From Streptomyces sp. SID12501 (lineage in GTDB: Bacteria; Actinomycetota; Actinomycetes; Streptomycetales; Streptomycetaceae): a stretch of 64,000 bases of DNA. The first letter of the stretch is position 1. Every line of letters starts with the position of its first letter. The stretch is taken from contig NZ_JAAGLU010000022.1 in the NCBI RefSeq assembly GCF_010550245.1, forward strand, positions 116,028 to 180,027, read 5' to 3'. Of the stretch, positions 22,922-31,382 are shown one piece after another. The notes beneath the pieces are model-generated. The model was not told where the DNA came from and did not search any database. It was given only the letters and a program-made list of their open reading frames with translations. A program made the translations under genes and the position numbers.

Positions 22922-24487
22922 ATGACGACGGGCAGTTCGAGCACGAGCAGACCCAGTGCCGGCAGCAGCGAGAGCAGCGGCATCAGTACGTTCAAGGGGC
23001 AGGACCGCGCGCTGCGCGCCGACCGCCTCGGCACCGGAGGGCTGCTGCTCTCCGTCCTCGCCGCGACCGCTCCACTCATGGTGGTCGCAGGTGTCATGCC
23101 CACTACATTCGCAGTGATGGGCATCGTCGGCCAGCCCCTCCTCTTCGTCCTTCTCGGCGTCGTCCTCGTCCTCTTCAGCGTCGGGTACGCCGAGATGAGC
23201 CGCCACGTCCACAACGCGGGCGCCTTCTACGCGTATATCTCGCGCGGTCTCGGCGGCACCGCCGGGGCGAGCGCCGCGCTGCTCGCCCTCGTCGCCTACA
23301 ACGCGCTCCAGGTCGGCATCTACGGCATCTTCGGGTTCGAGGTGTCGGGGGCGCTCCTTACCTACCTGGACATCGAACTCGCCTGGTGGATACCGGCGTT
23401 GGTGGCCGCGCTGGCCGTCGGTGCGCTCGGCTGGCTGAAGATCGACGTCAACGCGCGCGTCCTCGGCGTGCTGCTGGTCATCGAGGTCGTCCTCGTCGTC
23501 ATCTTCGACATCGCCGCCGTCGCCGACCCGGCGAAGGAGGGCCTGTCGCTGCACGCCTTCAACCCGGACACCCTCACCGGCGCGGGAGTCGGCACCGCCC
23601 TGTGCTTCTGCATCGCCGCCTTCCTCGGCTTCGAACAGGCCCCCGTGTACGCCGAGGAGACCAGCAAGCCCCACATCCTCGTGCCGCGCGTGATGTTCCT
23701 CGCGGTCGGCGGTGTCGCCGTCTTCTTCGCCGTCAGCAGCTGGGCGATCACCGTCGCCACCGGCCCTTCCGGAGTCGTCGGGGCGTCCCAGAAGCAGAGC
23801 GCCGGGCTGCTGTTCTTCCTCACAGAAGAACGACTCGGCGGAACCTTCACCGACGTCATGCACATCCTTTTCGCGACCGGCATGTTCGCCGCGATGCTCA
23901 GCTTCCACAACGTCGTCGCGCGCTACGCCTTCGCCATGGGCCGGGAAGGGCTGCTCCCGCAGGCCTTCGGCCGGACGACCGGCACGAGTGGCGCCCCCGG
24001 CACCGGCTCGCTCCTGCAGACCGTCGTGTCCGTCGTGACCGTGCTGGGCTTCGCCATCGCCGACTCGGGTCCGGTCGGCGACCCGACCACTCCCGTGTTG
24101 AAGCTGTTCACCTGGGCCGGCAACCTCGGTGCCCTCGGTGTGATCCTGCTGATGGCCGCCGCCTCCCTCTCCGTCATCGTCTTCTTCGTCCGCCGCGGGG
24201 CGGCCGGTGCCCAGGCCTGGCGGCTGGCCACGGCCGCGATCTCCGGCATCGCGCTGCTCGGCATCGCCTTCTACACGATCAAGGACTTCGACGTCCTGGT
24301 CGGTACGGGCCCGGACTCCTACCTCAACTGGCTGCTCCCCGGCATCATCGGCGCCGCCGTGGTCCTCGGCCTGGTCCAGGGCCTGGTCCTGCGCTCTCGC
24401 AAGCCCGAGGTGCACGCACGGATCGGGCTCGGCAACGAGGCGTTCCAGCTGGACAAGGTGGCGGAGGCGGCGGAATCGTCCTCCTGA
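22922..24487 (+). CDS. APC-family amino acid permease
   Basis: A 521-residue transporter with about twelve hydrophobic helices. The N-terminal tail is Ser-rich. TM1 carries the unwound substrate region of the APC superfamily ('LSVLAATAPLMVVAGVMP'), and the conserved 'GFEQAPVYAEETSKP' is at TM6-7. It is expected to take up an amino acid or amine by cation symport. CGAAAGGACAACCCCGCG precedes the ATG. A hairpin terminator follows at 24550-24585. The substrate is not determinable. Confidence 0.9.
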   Translation: MTTGSSSTSRPSAGSSESSGISTFKGQDRALRADRLGTGGLLLSVLAATAPLMVVAGVMPTTFAVMGIVGQPLLFVLLGVVLVLFSVGYAEMSRHVHNAGAFYAYISRGLGGTAGASAALLALVAYNALQVGIYGIFGFEVSGALLTYLDIELAWWIPALVAALAVGALGWLKIDVNARVLGVLLVIEVVLVVIFDIAAVADPAKEGLSLHAFNPDTLTGAGVGTALCFCIAAFLGFEQAPVYAEETSKPHILVPRVMFLAVGGVAVFFAVSSWAITVATGPSGVVGASQKQSAGLLFFLTEERLGGTFTDVMHILFATGMFAAMLSFHNVVARYAFAMGREGLLPQAFGRTTGTSGAPGTGSLLQTVVSVVTVLGFAIADSGPVGDPTTPVLKLFTWAGNLGALGVILLMAAASLSVIVFFVRRGAAGAQAWRLATAAISGIALLGIAFYTIKDFDVLVGTGPDSYLNWLLPGIIGAAVVLGLVQGLVLRSRKPEVHARIGLGNEAFQLDKVAEAAESSS

Positions 24488-24549
24488 GCACCCTTTCCGG
24501 GGCCGCCGCCTGAGAAGACGGTGAGAAGCGGTTACGGAAGTCTGACGCG

Positions 24550-24585
24550 CACCCGCGATCCCTGGCTCGACAGGGGTCGCGGGTG
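24550..24585. terminator. Hairpin terminator after the permease gene
   Basis: A 15-bp inverted repeat with one mismatch (CACCCGCGATCCCTG / CAGGGGTCGCGGGTG) and a 6-base loop. It lies between the permease and the molybdopterin oxidoreductase genes. Because it ends only 13 bp before GTG 24599, it argues that the oxidoreductase starts there and not at the upstream in-frame 24521. Confidence 0.8.
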
Positions 24586-24598
24586 TTCGAATGGACAG

Positions 24599-25375
24599 GT
24601 GAACTCCGAACGACCCGAAGAACCGGAAGAACCTGAACGACCCGAACGCCCCGACGAAGCCGAAGGGCGGGACCGGGGTACGCCCATCGGCCGCCGGGTC
24701 CTGCTCGGCACCCTCGGTCTGGGCGCTCTCGGCGTGGTGGCCGCGCCCACCCTCCAGCGCGGCATGGAGTCCTTCCTCGCCGGTGCGGCGGAGAAGGACC
24801 CGACCGGTCTGACCGGCCTTCTCCCGAACGGCGGCGGCTTCCGCTACTACTCGGTGACGTCCTCCGTACCCCACAAGGACGCGGAGAACTACCAGCTGAA
24901 GATCGACGGTCTCGTCGACAGGCCGGTCACCTACACCCTGGCCGACCTGCGGGCGATGCCCCAGACCAGGATGGTCAAGGACGTGCAGTGCGTCACGGGC
25001 TGGCGGGTACCCGGCACGCCCTTCGAAGGGGTGCGGCTGTCCCGGCTCCTGGACGCGGCGGGAGTGCGCTCCTCGGCCGGGGCGGTGCGCTTCACCTGCT
25101 TCGACGGCGCCTACACCGAGAGCCTCACCCTCGACCAGGCCCGCCGCGCCGACGTCCTGGTCGCGCTGCGCATGCAGGACAAGAACCTGAGCCACAGCCA
25201 CGGCGGCCCGGTCCGCCTCTACGTCGCTCCCATGTACTTCTACAAGTCGGCCAAGTGGCTCTCCGGCATCACGGTCACCGAGAACGTACGGGCCGGTTAC
25301 TGGGAGAACCGCGGCTACGACATCGACGCCTGGGTCGGCAAATCGAACGGACGCGACGATGAGCCTACGAGCTGA
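24599..25375 (+). CDS. Molybdopterin-dependent oxidoreductase (MsrP/YedY-like)
   Basis: A 258-residue protein with a single sulfite-oxidase-type molybdopterin domain. The molybdenum ligand is probably Cys131 in 'KDVQCVTGWRVPG'; further motifs are 'GVRLSRLLDAAGV', 'YTESLTLDQAR' and 'YKSAKWLSGI'. The N-terminus is a Glu/Pro/Arg-rich run, followed by a twin-arginine-like segment (GRRVLLGTLGLGALGVV) that would export or anchor it. The next gene encodes a cytochrome b and overlaps by 17 bp, so the pair probably forms a membrane redox enzyme. Substrate unknown; methionine sulfoxide repair is one option. Confidence 0.87.
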   Translation: MNSERPEEPEEPERPERPDEAEGRDRGTPIGRRVLLGTLGLGALGVVAAPTLQRGMESFLAGAAEKDPTGLTGLLPNGGGFRYYSVTSSVPHKDAENYQLKIDGLVDRPVTYTLADLRAMPQTRMVKDVQCVTGWRVPGTPFEGVRLSRLLDAAGVRSSAGAVRFTCFDGAYTESLTLDQARRADVLVALRMQDKNLSHSHGGPVRLYVAPMYFYKSAKWLSGITVTENVRAGYWENRGYDIDAWVGKSNGRDDEPTS

Positions 25376-25985
25376 CGCCCCGGCGCCCTCCGCCACCGAG
25401 GTACGCCGCTTCGGCCGCTCCCAGAAGTGGGTGCACCGCGCGACGGCCGCCCTGATGGGCGTGTGCGTGGTGACGGCGGCCTGTCTGTACATTCCCGTGT
25501 TCGCCGAGCTGGTAGGCCGCCGCGAACTGGTGGTCCGCGTCCACGAATGGGCGGGCCTCGCCCTGCCGGTACCCCTCCTGGCCGGCCTTGCCTCCCGCGC
25601 CCTCCGCGCGGACCTGGGCCACCTCAACCGCTTCGGCCCGCACGACCGGGTCTGGCTGCGCGCGGCCCTACGACGAGACAAGCGCACCACCTCGCGCCCG
25701 GCGGCCAAGTTCAACGCGGGCCAGAAGATCTACGCGTCCTGGATCGCGGGCGCCACGCTGGTCATGCTCGGCACGGGCCTGCTCATGTGGTTCACCCACC
25801 TCACCCCGTTGATGTGGCGCACCAGCGCGACCTTCGTCCACGACTGGCTGGCGCTCACCATCGGCATCGTCCTGGCCGGCCACATCGGCATGGCCCTGGG
25901 CGACCCGGAGGCCCGCCGAGGCCTCAGGACGGGCTCGGTGAGCAAGAGATGGGCGGACACCGAGCACCCCTTGTGGCGCCCCTGA
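25359..25985 (+). CDS. Cytochrome b subunit for the oxidoreductase
   Basis: A 208-residue membrane protein with four hydrophobic helices and histidines placed as haem ligands ('WVHRATAALMG', 'RVHEWAGLALP', 'FVHDWLALTIG' and 'LAGHIGMALG'). This is the formate-dehydrogenase-gamma/cytochrome-b561 fold that passes electrons between the quinone pool and an extracytoplasmic enzyme. The 17-bp overlap with the molybdopterin oxidoreductase makes it the obvious partner. The end 'EHPLWRP' is typical of these small cytochromes. Confidence 0.87.
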   Translation: MSLRADAPAPSATEVRRFGRSQKWVHRATAALMGVCVVTAACLYIPVFAELVGRRELVVRVHEWAGLALPVPLLAGLASRALRADLGHLNRFGPHDRVWLRAALRRDKRTTSRPAAKFNAGQKIYASWIAGATLVMLGTGLLMWFTHLTPLMWRTSATFVHDWLALTIGIVLAGHIGMALGDPEARRGLRTGSVSKRWADTEHPLWRP

Positions 25986-26083
25986 ACCGACGGTGCGGCG
26001 CCGGGTGCTCCAGAGGGGCGCGGGGCTGTGCCGATCCGAGGCTCACCCGCGTGGGCGACATCAGCCTCAACGGACCTTTGGCA

Positions 26084-26124
26084 GGGGCGCGAGGAACTGC
26101 GCGACCAGCCACGACGGACCCGCA
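26084..26124 (+). repeat. Dispersed intergenic element, copy 3
   Basis: GGGGCGCGAGGAACTGCGCG and the following CCAGCCACGACGGACCCGCA match the reverse complement of 12149-12189 with four differences. Its right end runs directly into the 15-bp tandem array that follows. Confidence 0.65.
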
Positions 26125-26190
26125 GACAACGGACCCGCAGACAACGGACCCGCAGACAACGCACGCACAGACAACGCACGCACAGACAAC
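26116..26190 (+). repeat. 15-bp tandem array, five units
   Basis: Three perfect copies of GGACCCGCAGACAAC are followed by two perfect copies of GCACGCACAGACAAC, which share the ACAGACAAC-like end. The array appears to have grown from the edge of the dispersed element at 26084-26124. It lies in the gap between the cytochrome b gene and the 3' end of idnD. Direct repeats without spacers; not a CRISPR array. Confidence 0.92.
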
Positions 26191-26217
26191 CCCCCGCCCT
26201 CACCAGCGGAGCGCCCC

Positions 26218-27246
26218 TCACACACCCCCGAAGTCAAGCAGCACCTTGCACGACCTCCCCCGGTCCGCCGCCAACGCGAACGCCGACTCCGCCTCCTCGA
26301 CCGGGACCACCGCACTGACCAGCCCGTCGAGCGTCGGCGCGGCCGCCAGCAGGGTCAGTGCGTCGTCGAACTCCGTGTCGAAGCGGAAGGCGCCCCGCAG
26401 TTCGATCTCCCGCGTGACGACGAGGTTGCCCGCGAAGGGGCTGGGGCCGGGCGGCAGCAGACCGAGCTGCACGACGACCCCGCCCCGGCGCACCAGGCGA
26501 AGGCAGGTGTCGAGACCGGCGGCCACCCCCGACGCCTCGACGGCCACGTCCACCTCGGCCGGCCACCCGGGATCGCCGGGATCGTCCGCCCGTACGACCG
26601 AGTCGGCGCCCGCGACCGCCGCGTACCGCAGGGCCTGCGGGAGCAGGTCCGTGACCGTCACCCGGGCCGCGCCGGCCGCCTTCGCCGCCGCGACGACCAG
26701 GCACCCGATGGGACCGGCACCGGTGACGAGGACGTGCCTGCCGGACAGGTCCCCGGCCCGGCGGACGGCGTGCAGGGCGACCGAGAGGGGTTCGGCCAGG
26801 GCCGCAAGATGCAGCGGCAGGCCTGCCGGTACGGGCCTCAACTGGTCGGCGGGGACGACCAGTCGAGCAGCGAAGCCGCCCTGGACGTGGGGTGTGCGGG
26901 CGGCGCTGCCGAGGTAGCGCGTGTCCCGGCAGACGTTGCGCCGGCCGGACACGCACTCCGGACACGCGCCGCACGGGGTTGCCGGGTGTACCGCAACCTC
27001 CGTACCCACAGCGGGACCTGACGAGTCGTCACCGTAGGAGACGACCGTCCCCACGACCTCGTGGCCCAGCACCATCGGTTCCTTGAGGCGGAAGTCGCCG
27101 ACCCCGCCGTGCCGCCAGTAGTGCAGGTCCGAGCCGCAGACCCCGCCGTACCGGACGGCCACCAGTGCCTGACCGGGCCCGGGGGACGGCACCGGCAGCT
27201 CGTCGACCCGCAGGTCGCCCTCGCCATGGATCACGCAACCGAGCAT
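26218..27246 (-). CDS. idnD: L-idonate 5-dehydrogenase
   Basis: A 342-residue zinc-dependent medium-chain dehydrogenase, oxidising L-idonate to 5-keto-D-gluconate. Catalytic-zinc residues appear in 'GVCGSDLHYW' and 'LGHEVVG'. The structural-zinc loop is 'CGACPECVSGRRNVC', and the NAD(P) motif is 'VTGAGPIGCLVVAAAKAAGA'. It is the last gene of an operon with gntK, gntP and idnO, which supports the idonate/gluconate assignment over other sorbitol-type dehydrogenases. Confidence 0.85.
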   Translation of the reverse strand: MLGCVIHGEGDLRVDELPVPSPGPGQALVAVRYGGVCGSDLHYWRHGGVGDFRLKEPMVLGHEVVGTVVSYGDDSSGPAVGTEVAVHPATPCGACPECVSGRRNVCRDTRYLGSAARTPHVQGGFAARLVVPADQLRPVPAGLPLHLAALAEPLSVALHAVRRAGDLSGRHVLVTGAGPIGCLVVAAAKAAGAARVTVTDLLPQALRYAAVAGADSVVRADDPGDPGWPAEVDVAVEASGVAAGLDTCLRLVRRGGVVVQLGLLPPGPSPFAGNLVVTREIELRGAFRFDTEFDDALTLLAAAPTLDGLVSAVVPVEEAESAFALAADRGRSCKVLLDFGGV

Positions 27247-27295
27247 CGGGAGAACCCCTTTCGTGTCAGCTTCCGTGTCAGCTTTCGGGTCCGCG

Positions 27296-28072
27296 TCACA
27301 GGACGCTGGTCATGCCGCCGTCGACGTACAGAACCTGTCCGCCGACGAAGTCCGCCGCCGGGGAGGCGAGGAACAGCAGCCCGCCCACCAGATCCTCCGT
27401 ACGCCCCCATCGCCCGGCCGGAGTCCGTTTGCGCACCCAGGCGCTGAACTCCGGGTCGTCGACCAGGGGTTGGGTGAGTTCGGTTTCGATGTAGCCGGGG
27501 CCGAGGGCGTTGACCTGGACTCCGTGCGGGCCCCAGTCCGCGCACATGCCCTTGGTGAGCATCTTCAGCGCGCCCTTGGTGGCGGTGTAGGGCGCGATGC
27601 CCGGGCGGGCCACCTCGCTCTGCACCGAGCAGATGTTGATGATCTTGCCGTGGCCGCGTTCCGTCATCCGCCGGGCCGCCTCCCGGCCCACGAGGAACGC
27701 GCTGGTGAGGTTGGTGTCGAGGATGCGGTGCCAGTCGGAGTCGGTGAACTCCAGCAGCGGGGCCCGCAGTTGCATGCCCGCGTTGTTGACCAGGATGTCG
27801 AGCGGGCCGACCCGCTCCTCGATATCCGCGATCCCGGCGGCGACCGAGGGGCCGTCGGTGACGTCGAAGGCGGCGGTGCGGATCTCCCCGGGGAGCTCTG
27901 CGGCGGCCTTGGTGAGCCGGTCGCCGTCGCGCCCGTTGAGGACGACCGTGCAGCCCGCCTCCGCCAGCCCCCGGGCCAGGGCGAATCCGATGCCCCGGCT
28001 GGACCCGGTGACCAGGGCCGTACGCCCGCTGATGTCGAACAGAGGGTGACTCGTTCCCGTACGTCCAGACAT
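27296..28072 (-). CDS. idnO: Gluconate 5-dehydrogenase (SDR)
   Basis: A 258-residue SDR that reduces 5-keto-D-gluconate to D-gluconate. The cofactor motif is 'TGSSRGIG', then 'NNAG', with the catalytic Tyr and Lys in 'YTATKG' and a family-typical 'GPGYIETELTQPL'. The start is 10 bp after the gntP stop, so the genes are co-transcribed. Together with IdnD and gluconate kinase it links idonate to the pentose phosphate pathway. Confidence 0.87.
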   Translation of the reverse strand: MSGRTGTSHPLFDISGRTALVTGSSRGIGFALARGLAEAGCTVVLNGRDGDRLTKAAAELPGEIRTAAFDVTDGPSVAAGIADIEERVGPLDILVNNAGMQLRAPLLEFTDSDWHRILDTNLTSAFLVGREAARRMTERGHGKIINICSVQSEVARPGIAPYTATKGALKMLTKGMCADWGPHGVQVNALGPGYIETELTQPLVDDPEFSAWVRKRTPAGRWGRTEDLVGGLLFLASPAADFVGGQVLYVDGGMTSVL

Positions 28073-28082
28073 TCCCGTACTC

Positions 28083-29480
28083 CTAGATCACGAGTGACAG
28101 CAGCAGGACCAGGCCGCCCGCGACCACGGAGATGATCGTCTCCATGACCGACCAGGTCTTGAGGGTCTGGCCGACGTTCAGGCCGAAGTACTCCTTGACC
28201 AGCCAGAATCCGGCGTCGTTGACATGACTGAAGAAGAGGGAGCCGGCGCCGATGGCCAGGACGAGCAGGGCCGCGTGGGTCGTCGACATGTCGGCCGCGA
28301 GCGGGGCCACGAGGCCGGCCGCGGAGACCGTGGCGACCGTCGCCGAACCCGTCGCCAGCCGGATCGCCACCGCGATCAGCCAGGCCAGCAGCAGGGCCGG
28401 GATCGACCAGTCCTCGGAGATGTCGAGGACCATCTTGCCGACCCCGGAGTCGATCAGCGTCTGCTTGAAGCCGCCGCCCGCGCCGACGATCAGCAGGATG
28501 CCCGCGATGGGCGCCAGGCCCGTCTCGACGATCCGGGAGATGCGTTCCTTGGTGAACTCGGCCGGGCGGCCCAGGGTGAAGATGCCCACGAGGACGGCGG
28601 CGAGCAGGGCGATCAGCGGGGAGCCGGCCACGTCGAAGACGCGCTGCACCATGTTCGTGGGGTCGTCGATGATGATGTCGACCAGCGCCTTGGACAGCAT
28701 CAGGACGACGGGGAGCAGGATGGTGGCGAGGGTGGCGCCGAAGCCCGGACGCTTCTCCAGGTCCTCGGAGGGGCGCTCAGGGATCATTCGGTCGGGGGCG
28801 GACACGTCGACCCAGCGGGCGGCGACCCGCGAGAACAGCGGGCCGGCGATGATCACCGTCGGGATGGCGACCAGGACACCGAGTGCCAGGGTCACGCCGA
28901 GGTTGGCGCCGACCGCGTCGATCGCGATCAGCGGGCCGGGGTGCGGCGGGACCAGGCCGTGCATCACGGACAGGCCCGCGAGCGCCGGGATGCCGATGCG
29001 CATCAGGGAGTAGTTGCCGCGCTTGGCGACCATCAGGACGACCGGGATCAGCAGCACGACGCCGACCTCGAAGAACAGGGGCAGGCCGATCACCGAGGCG
29101 ATCAGGACCATCGCCCACGGCATCGTCCGGCCCGACGCCCGCGCCAGGATCGTGTCGACGATCTGGTCGGCGCCGCCGGAGTCGGCGAGCAGCTTGCCGA
29201 GGATCGCGCCCAGGGCGATCAGGACGCCCACGCCGGCCACCGTCGAGCCGAGCCCGGTGGTGAAGCTGGCGATGGCCTTGTCGAGCGGCGCGCCCGCGAA
29301 GGCGCCCAGGGCGAGCGAGCCGATGGTCAGGGCCAGGAAGGCGTGCAGCTTGAACTTGGTGATCAGCAGGACGATGAGCGTGATGCCCGCGAGTACGGCG
29401 ACGCCCAACTGGGCATGGCCGGCCGAGGTGATCGGCTCGACGGTGTCCGCTGCCAGCATCTCGACGCTGAGTCTGGTCAC
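28083..29480 (-). CDS. gntP: GntP-family gluconate permease
   Basis: A 465-residue transporter with about twelve to fourteen hydrophobic helices. GntP-type motifs include 'GKLLADSGGADQIVDTIL', 'MHGLVPPHPGPLIAIDAVGA', 'ATGSATVATVSAAGLVAP' and 'LFFSHVNDAGFWLVKEYFGL'. It imports gluconate (or idonate) with protons. The GTG at 29480 is preceded by AAGGGAACC. It lies between gluconokinase and idnO in one minus-strand operon. Confidence 0.93.
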   Translation of the reverse strand: MTRLSVEMLAADTVEPITSAGHAQLGVAVLAGITLIVLLITKFKLHAFLALTIGSLALGAFAGAPLDKAIASFTTGLGSTVAGVGVLIALGAILGKLLADSGGADQIVDTILARASGRTMPWAMVLIASVIGLPLFFEVGVVLLIPVVLMVAKRGNYSLMRIGIPALAGLSVMHGLVPPHPGPLIAIDAVGANLGVTLALGVLVAIPTVIIAGPLFSRVAARWVDVSAPDRMIPERPSEDLEKRPGFGATLATILLPVVLMLSKALVDIIIDDPTNMVQRVFDVAGSPLIALLAAVLVGIFTLGRPAEFTKERISRIVETGLAPIAGILLIVGAGGGFKQTLIDSGVGKMVLDISEDWSIPALLLAWLIAVAIRLATGSATVATVSAAGLVAPLAADMSTTHAALLVLAIGAGSLFFSHVNDAGFWLVKEYFGLNVGQTLKTWSVMETIISVVAGGLVLLLSLVI

Positions 29481-29525
29481 GGTGGTTCCCTTGCTTCTGG
29501 GGAGGGACTGTCGGGGGAGATGGGG

Positions 29526-30095
29526 CTACTGCGAAGGTGCGGGTTTCCCAGGCGCCTCGGGACCGTCCGGACCGCGCGGGCCCGCCGGCTCACCGAGCGC
29601 CGCCACGGCGCGGGCGGTGATCTCCTCGGGGGTGCCGGAGACGCTCACCGCGATGCCCGCCTCGTCCGCTTCGAGAGGCTGGAGGGTGGCGAACTGGGAG
29701 TCGAGCAGCGCCGTCGGCATGAAGTGGCCCTGCCGGTGCGCCATCCGGTCCTCGATGAGCGCCCGGTCACCGGCGAGGTGCACGAAGACGACGTCGGGTG
29801 CGGCGGCCCGCAGCCGGTCCCGGTACGACCGCTTCAGCGCCGAGCAGCTCACCACTCCGCCGAGTCCGGCCCGGCCGTGTGCCCACGCGCCGATGGCGTC
29901 CAGCCAGGGCCGGCGGTCGTCGTCGGTCAGGGGGGTCCCGGCCGTCATCTTGTCGATGTTGGCCGGGGGGTGGAAGTCGTCGGCCTCGGCGTACGGAACG
30001 CCGAGCCGTGCCGCGAGCAGGGGACCGATGGTGGTCTTCCCCGTGCCCGAGACGCCCATGACCACGACCACGTGGGGGGTACGCGTCTTCTGCAT
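29526..30095 (-). CDS. gntK: Gluconokinase
   Basis: A 189-residue GntK-type kinase that phosphorylates gluconate to 6-phosphogluconate. The P-loop is 'GVSGTGKTTIG', followed by 'EADDFHPPANIDKM', 'WLDAIGAW' and 'VSCSALKRSYRDRLR', all diagnostic. ATG 30095 gives MQKTRTPHVVVVMG; in-frame starts at 30113 and 30131 would add MRFIAF or more. No Shine-Dalgarno is clear before any of them, so the mRNA may be leaderless. It is the first gene of the operon, divergent from the GntR regulator. Confidence 0.92.
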   Translation of the reverse strand: MQKTRTPHVVVVMGVSGTGKTTIGPLLAARLGVPYAEADDFHPPANIDKMTAGTPLTDDDRRPWLDAIGAWAHGRAGLGGVVSCSALKRSYRDRLRAAAPDVVFVHLAGDRALIEDRMAHRQGHFMPTALLDSQFATLQPLEADEAGIAVSVSGTPEEITARAVAALGEPAGPRGPDGPEAPGKPAPSQ

Positions 30096-30119
30096 GAACG
30101 CAATGAAACGCATTAGGTA

Positions 30120-30152
30120 AGACAAATTCAAGCCCTCCGTATGAATAAGTCT
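30120..30152. promoter_or_regulatory. Possible GntR operator in the divergent gap
   Basis: AGACAAATTC and GAATAAGTCT form an imperfect inverted repeat (8 of 10 positions) separated by 13 bp. The AT-rich stretch lies between gntK and the GntR gene. The position suits an operator or overlapping divergent promoters. The spacing is wide for a FadR-type site, so the assignment is tentative. Confidence 0.4.
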
Positions 30153-30191
30153 GACTTTTTAAGAGTGTGACGCGCCCCGTACGCTGAGTGC

Positions 30192-30893
30192 ATGAGCACA
30201 CCCGGCCGAGGGCTGCACGGCCATGTACTGGACACCCTCGGACCCGCGATCACCGCGGGCGAGTACCCGCCGGGCAGCGTTCTGCGCACGGACGAACTGG
30301 CCCAGCGCTTCGACGTGTCACGCTCGGTGATGCGGGAGGCGGTCCGGGTCCTGGAGTCGATGCACCTGGTCGAGTCCCGCCGCCGGGTCGGCGTCACGGT
30401 CCGTCCCAGGGTCGAGTGGAACGTCTACGACCCGCAGGTCATCCGCTGGCGTCTGGCGGGCGCCGACCGCCCGCAGCAACTGCGCTCCCTCACCGTGCTG
30501 CGCTCCGCGATCGAACCGGTCGCCGCGGGCCTGGCCGCCAAGTTCGCCACCGCCGAGCAGTGCGCGCGGCTCACGGAGTGCGCGCTGGGCATGGTGGCCA
30601 ACTCGCGCGGCCATCAGCTGGAGGGCTACCTGGTCCACGACGTGGCCTTCCACCGGGTGATCCTGGAGGCCTCGGGCAACGAGATGTTCGCCCGCCTCGG
30701 CGACGTCGTCGCGGAGGTCCTGGCGGGCCGCACCCACCACGAGGTCATGTTCGAGGACCCCGACCCGGCCGCCGTCACCCTGCATGTACAGGTCGCTGAG
30801 GCGGTCCGCGAGGGCGACGGCGAACGGGCCGAGCGGCTCACCCGGGAGATCGCGGTCGGGGCCCTTCAGGAACTGGACATCCTCGCGCCCTAG
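30192..30893 (+). CDS. gntR: GntR-family regulator (FadR/FCD subfamily)
   Basis: A 233-residue regulator with an N-terminal winged helix (ELAQRFDVSRSVMREAVRVL, residues 36-55) and a C-terminal all-helical FCD domain. In the FCD domain the metal/ligand histidines are expected in 'HDVAFHRVIL' and near 'LHVQVAEAV'. It is divergent from the gluconate operon, the usual arrangement for the gluconate repressor, whose DNA binding is relieved by gluconate or 6-phosphogluconate. Its end overlaps the convergent YchJ-like gene by 4 bp. Confidence 0.88.
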   Translation: MSTPGRGLHGHVLDTLGPAITAGEYPPGSVLRTDELAQRFDVSRSVMREAVRVLESMHLVESRRRVGVTVRPRVEWNVYDPQVIRWRLAGADRPQQLRSLTVLRSAIEPVAAGLAAKFATAEQCARLTECALGMVANSRGHQLEGYLVHDVAFHRVILEASGNEMFARLGDVVAEVLAGRTHHEVMFEDPDPAAVTLHVQVAEAVREGDGERAERLTREIAVGALQELDILAP

Positions 30894-31351
30894 CCGGTCC
30901 GGCCGCTCTGTACGCCCTGTTCGCTCTGGCTGACGTCCCCGTCGACGTACACCCATGCCCCGTCGACCCGCTCGAACCGGCTCCGCTCCTCCAGCGAACC
31001 GCCCCGGTAGGAGGCCCGGAAGGTCACGGTTCCGGTGGTGTGGAACGCCGTGCCGTCGCCTGTTTCGATGATCTCCAGGCCCGTCCACAGCATCCCGGGG
31101 TCGAACCCGACGCCGGCGGGGCGGGTGCGCGGGTGCCAGGTGCGCAGGAGGTAGGGCTCGTCCCGCCGCGCGAAGGCGCTGTAGCGGGAGCGCATCAGGG
31201 CTTCGGCGGTGGGCGCCGCGGCCTCACCCCGGTGGAACCGGCCGCAGCACTTCTCGTACGTCTCCGTCTTCGCGAGACCGCACGGACACGCGGAGCTCTG
31301 AACAGGGATGGAGGGGCGTTGCCGCCGGGGATGCGGAGTACGTCGGGACAT
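30890..31351 (-). CDS. YchJ-family protein with SEC-C-like knuckle
   Basis: A 153-residue YchJ/UPF0225-type protein. The N-terminal cysteines 'CPCG....YEKCCGRFHRGE' resemble a SEC-C zinc knuckle; the NTF2-like domain follows ('ALMRSRYSAFARRDEPYLLRTW'). No biochemical role is established for the family. ATG 31351 is chosen; 31360 is also in frame. It overlaps the convergent gntR by 4 bp. Confidence 0.85.
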   Translation of the reverse strand: MSRRTPHPRRQRPSIPVQSSACPCGLAKTETYEKCCGRFHRGEAAAPTAEALMRSRYSAFARRDEPYLLRTWHPRTRPAGVGFDPGMLWTGLEIIETGDGTAFHTTGTVTFRASYRGGSLEERSRFERVDGAWVYVDGDVSQSEQGVQSGRTG

Positions 31352-31382
31352 GCCCGCCATTCTCGCGCACCGTACCTACCCG

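Noticed and set aside
22685..25714. A 1,009-codon open frame on the minus strand
   Set aside because: It is antisense to the APC permease and molybdopterin oxidoreductase genes, which have good motifs and ribosome sites.
26116..26190. Possible CRISPR-like repeats
   Set aside because: The units are direct 15-bp repeats without spacers and no cas gene is near, so this is a simple tandem array.
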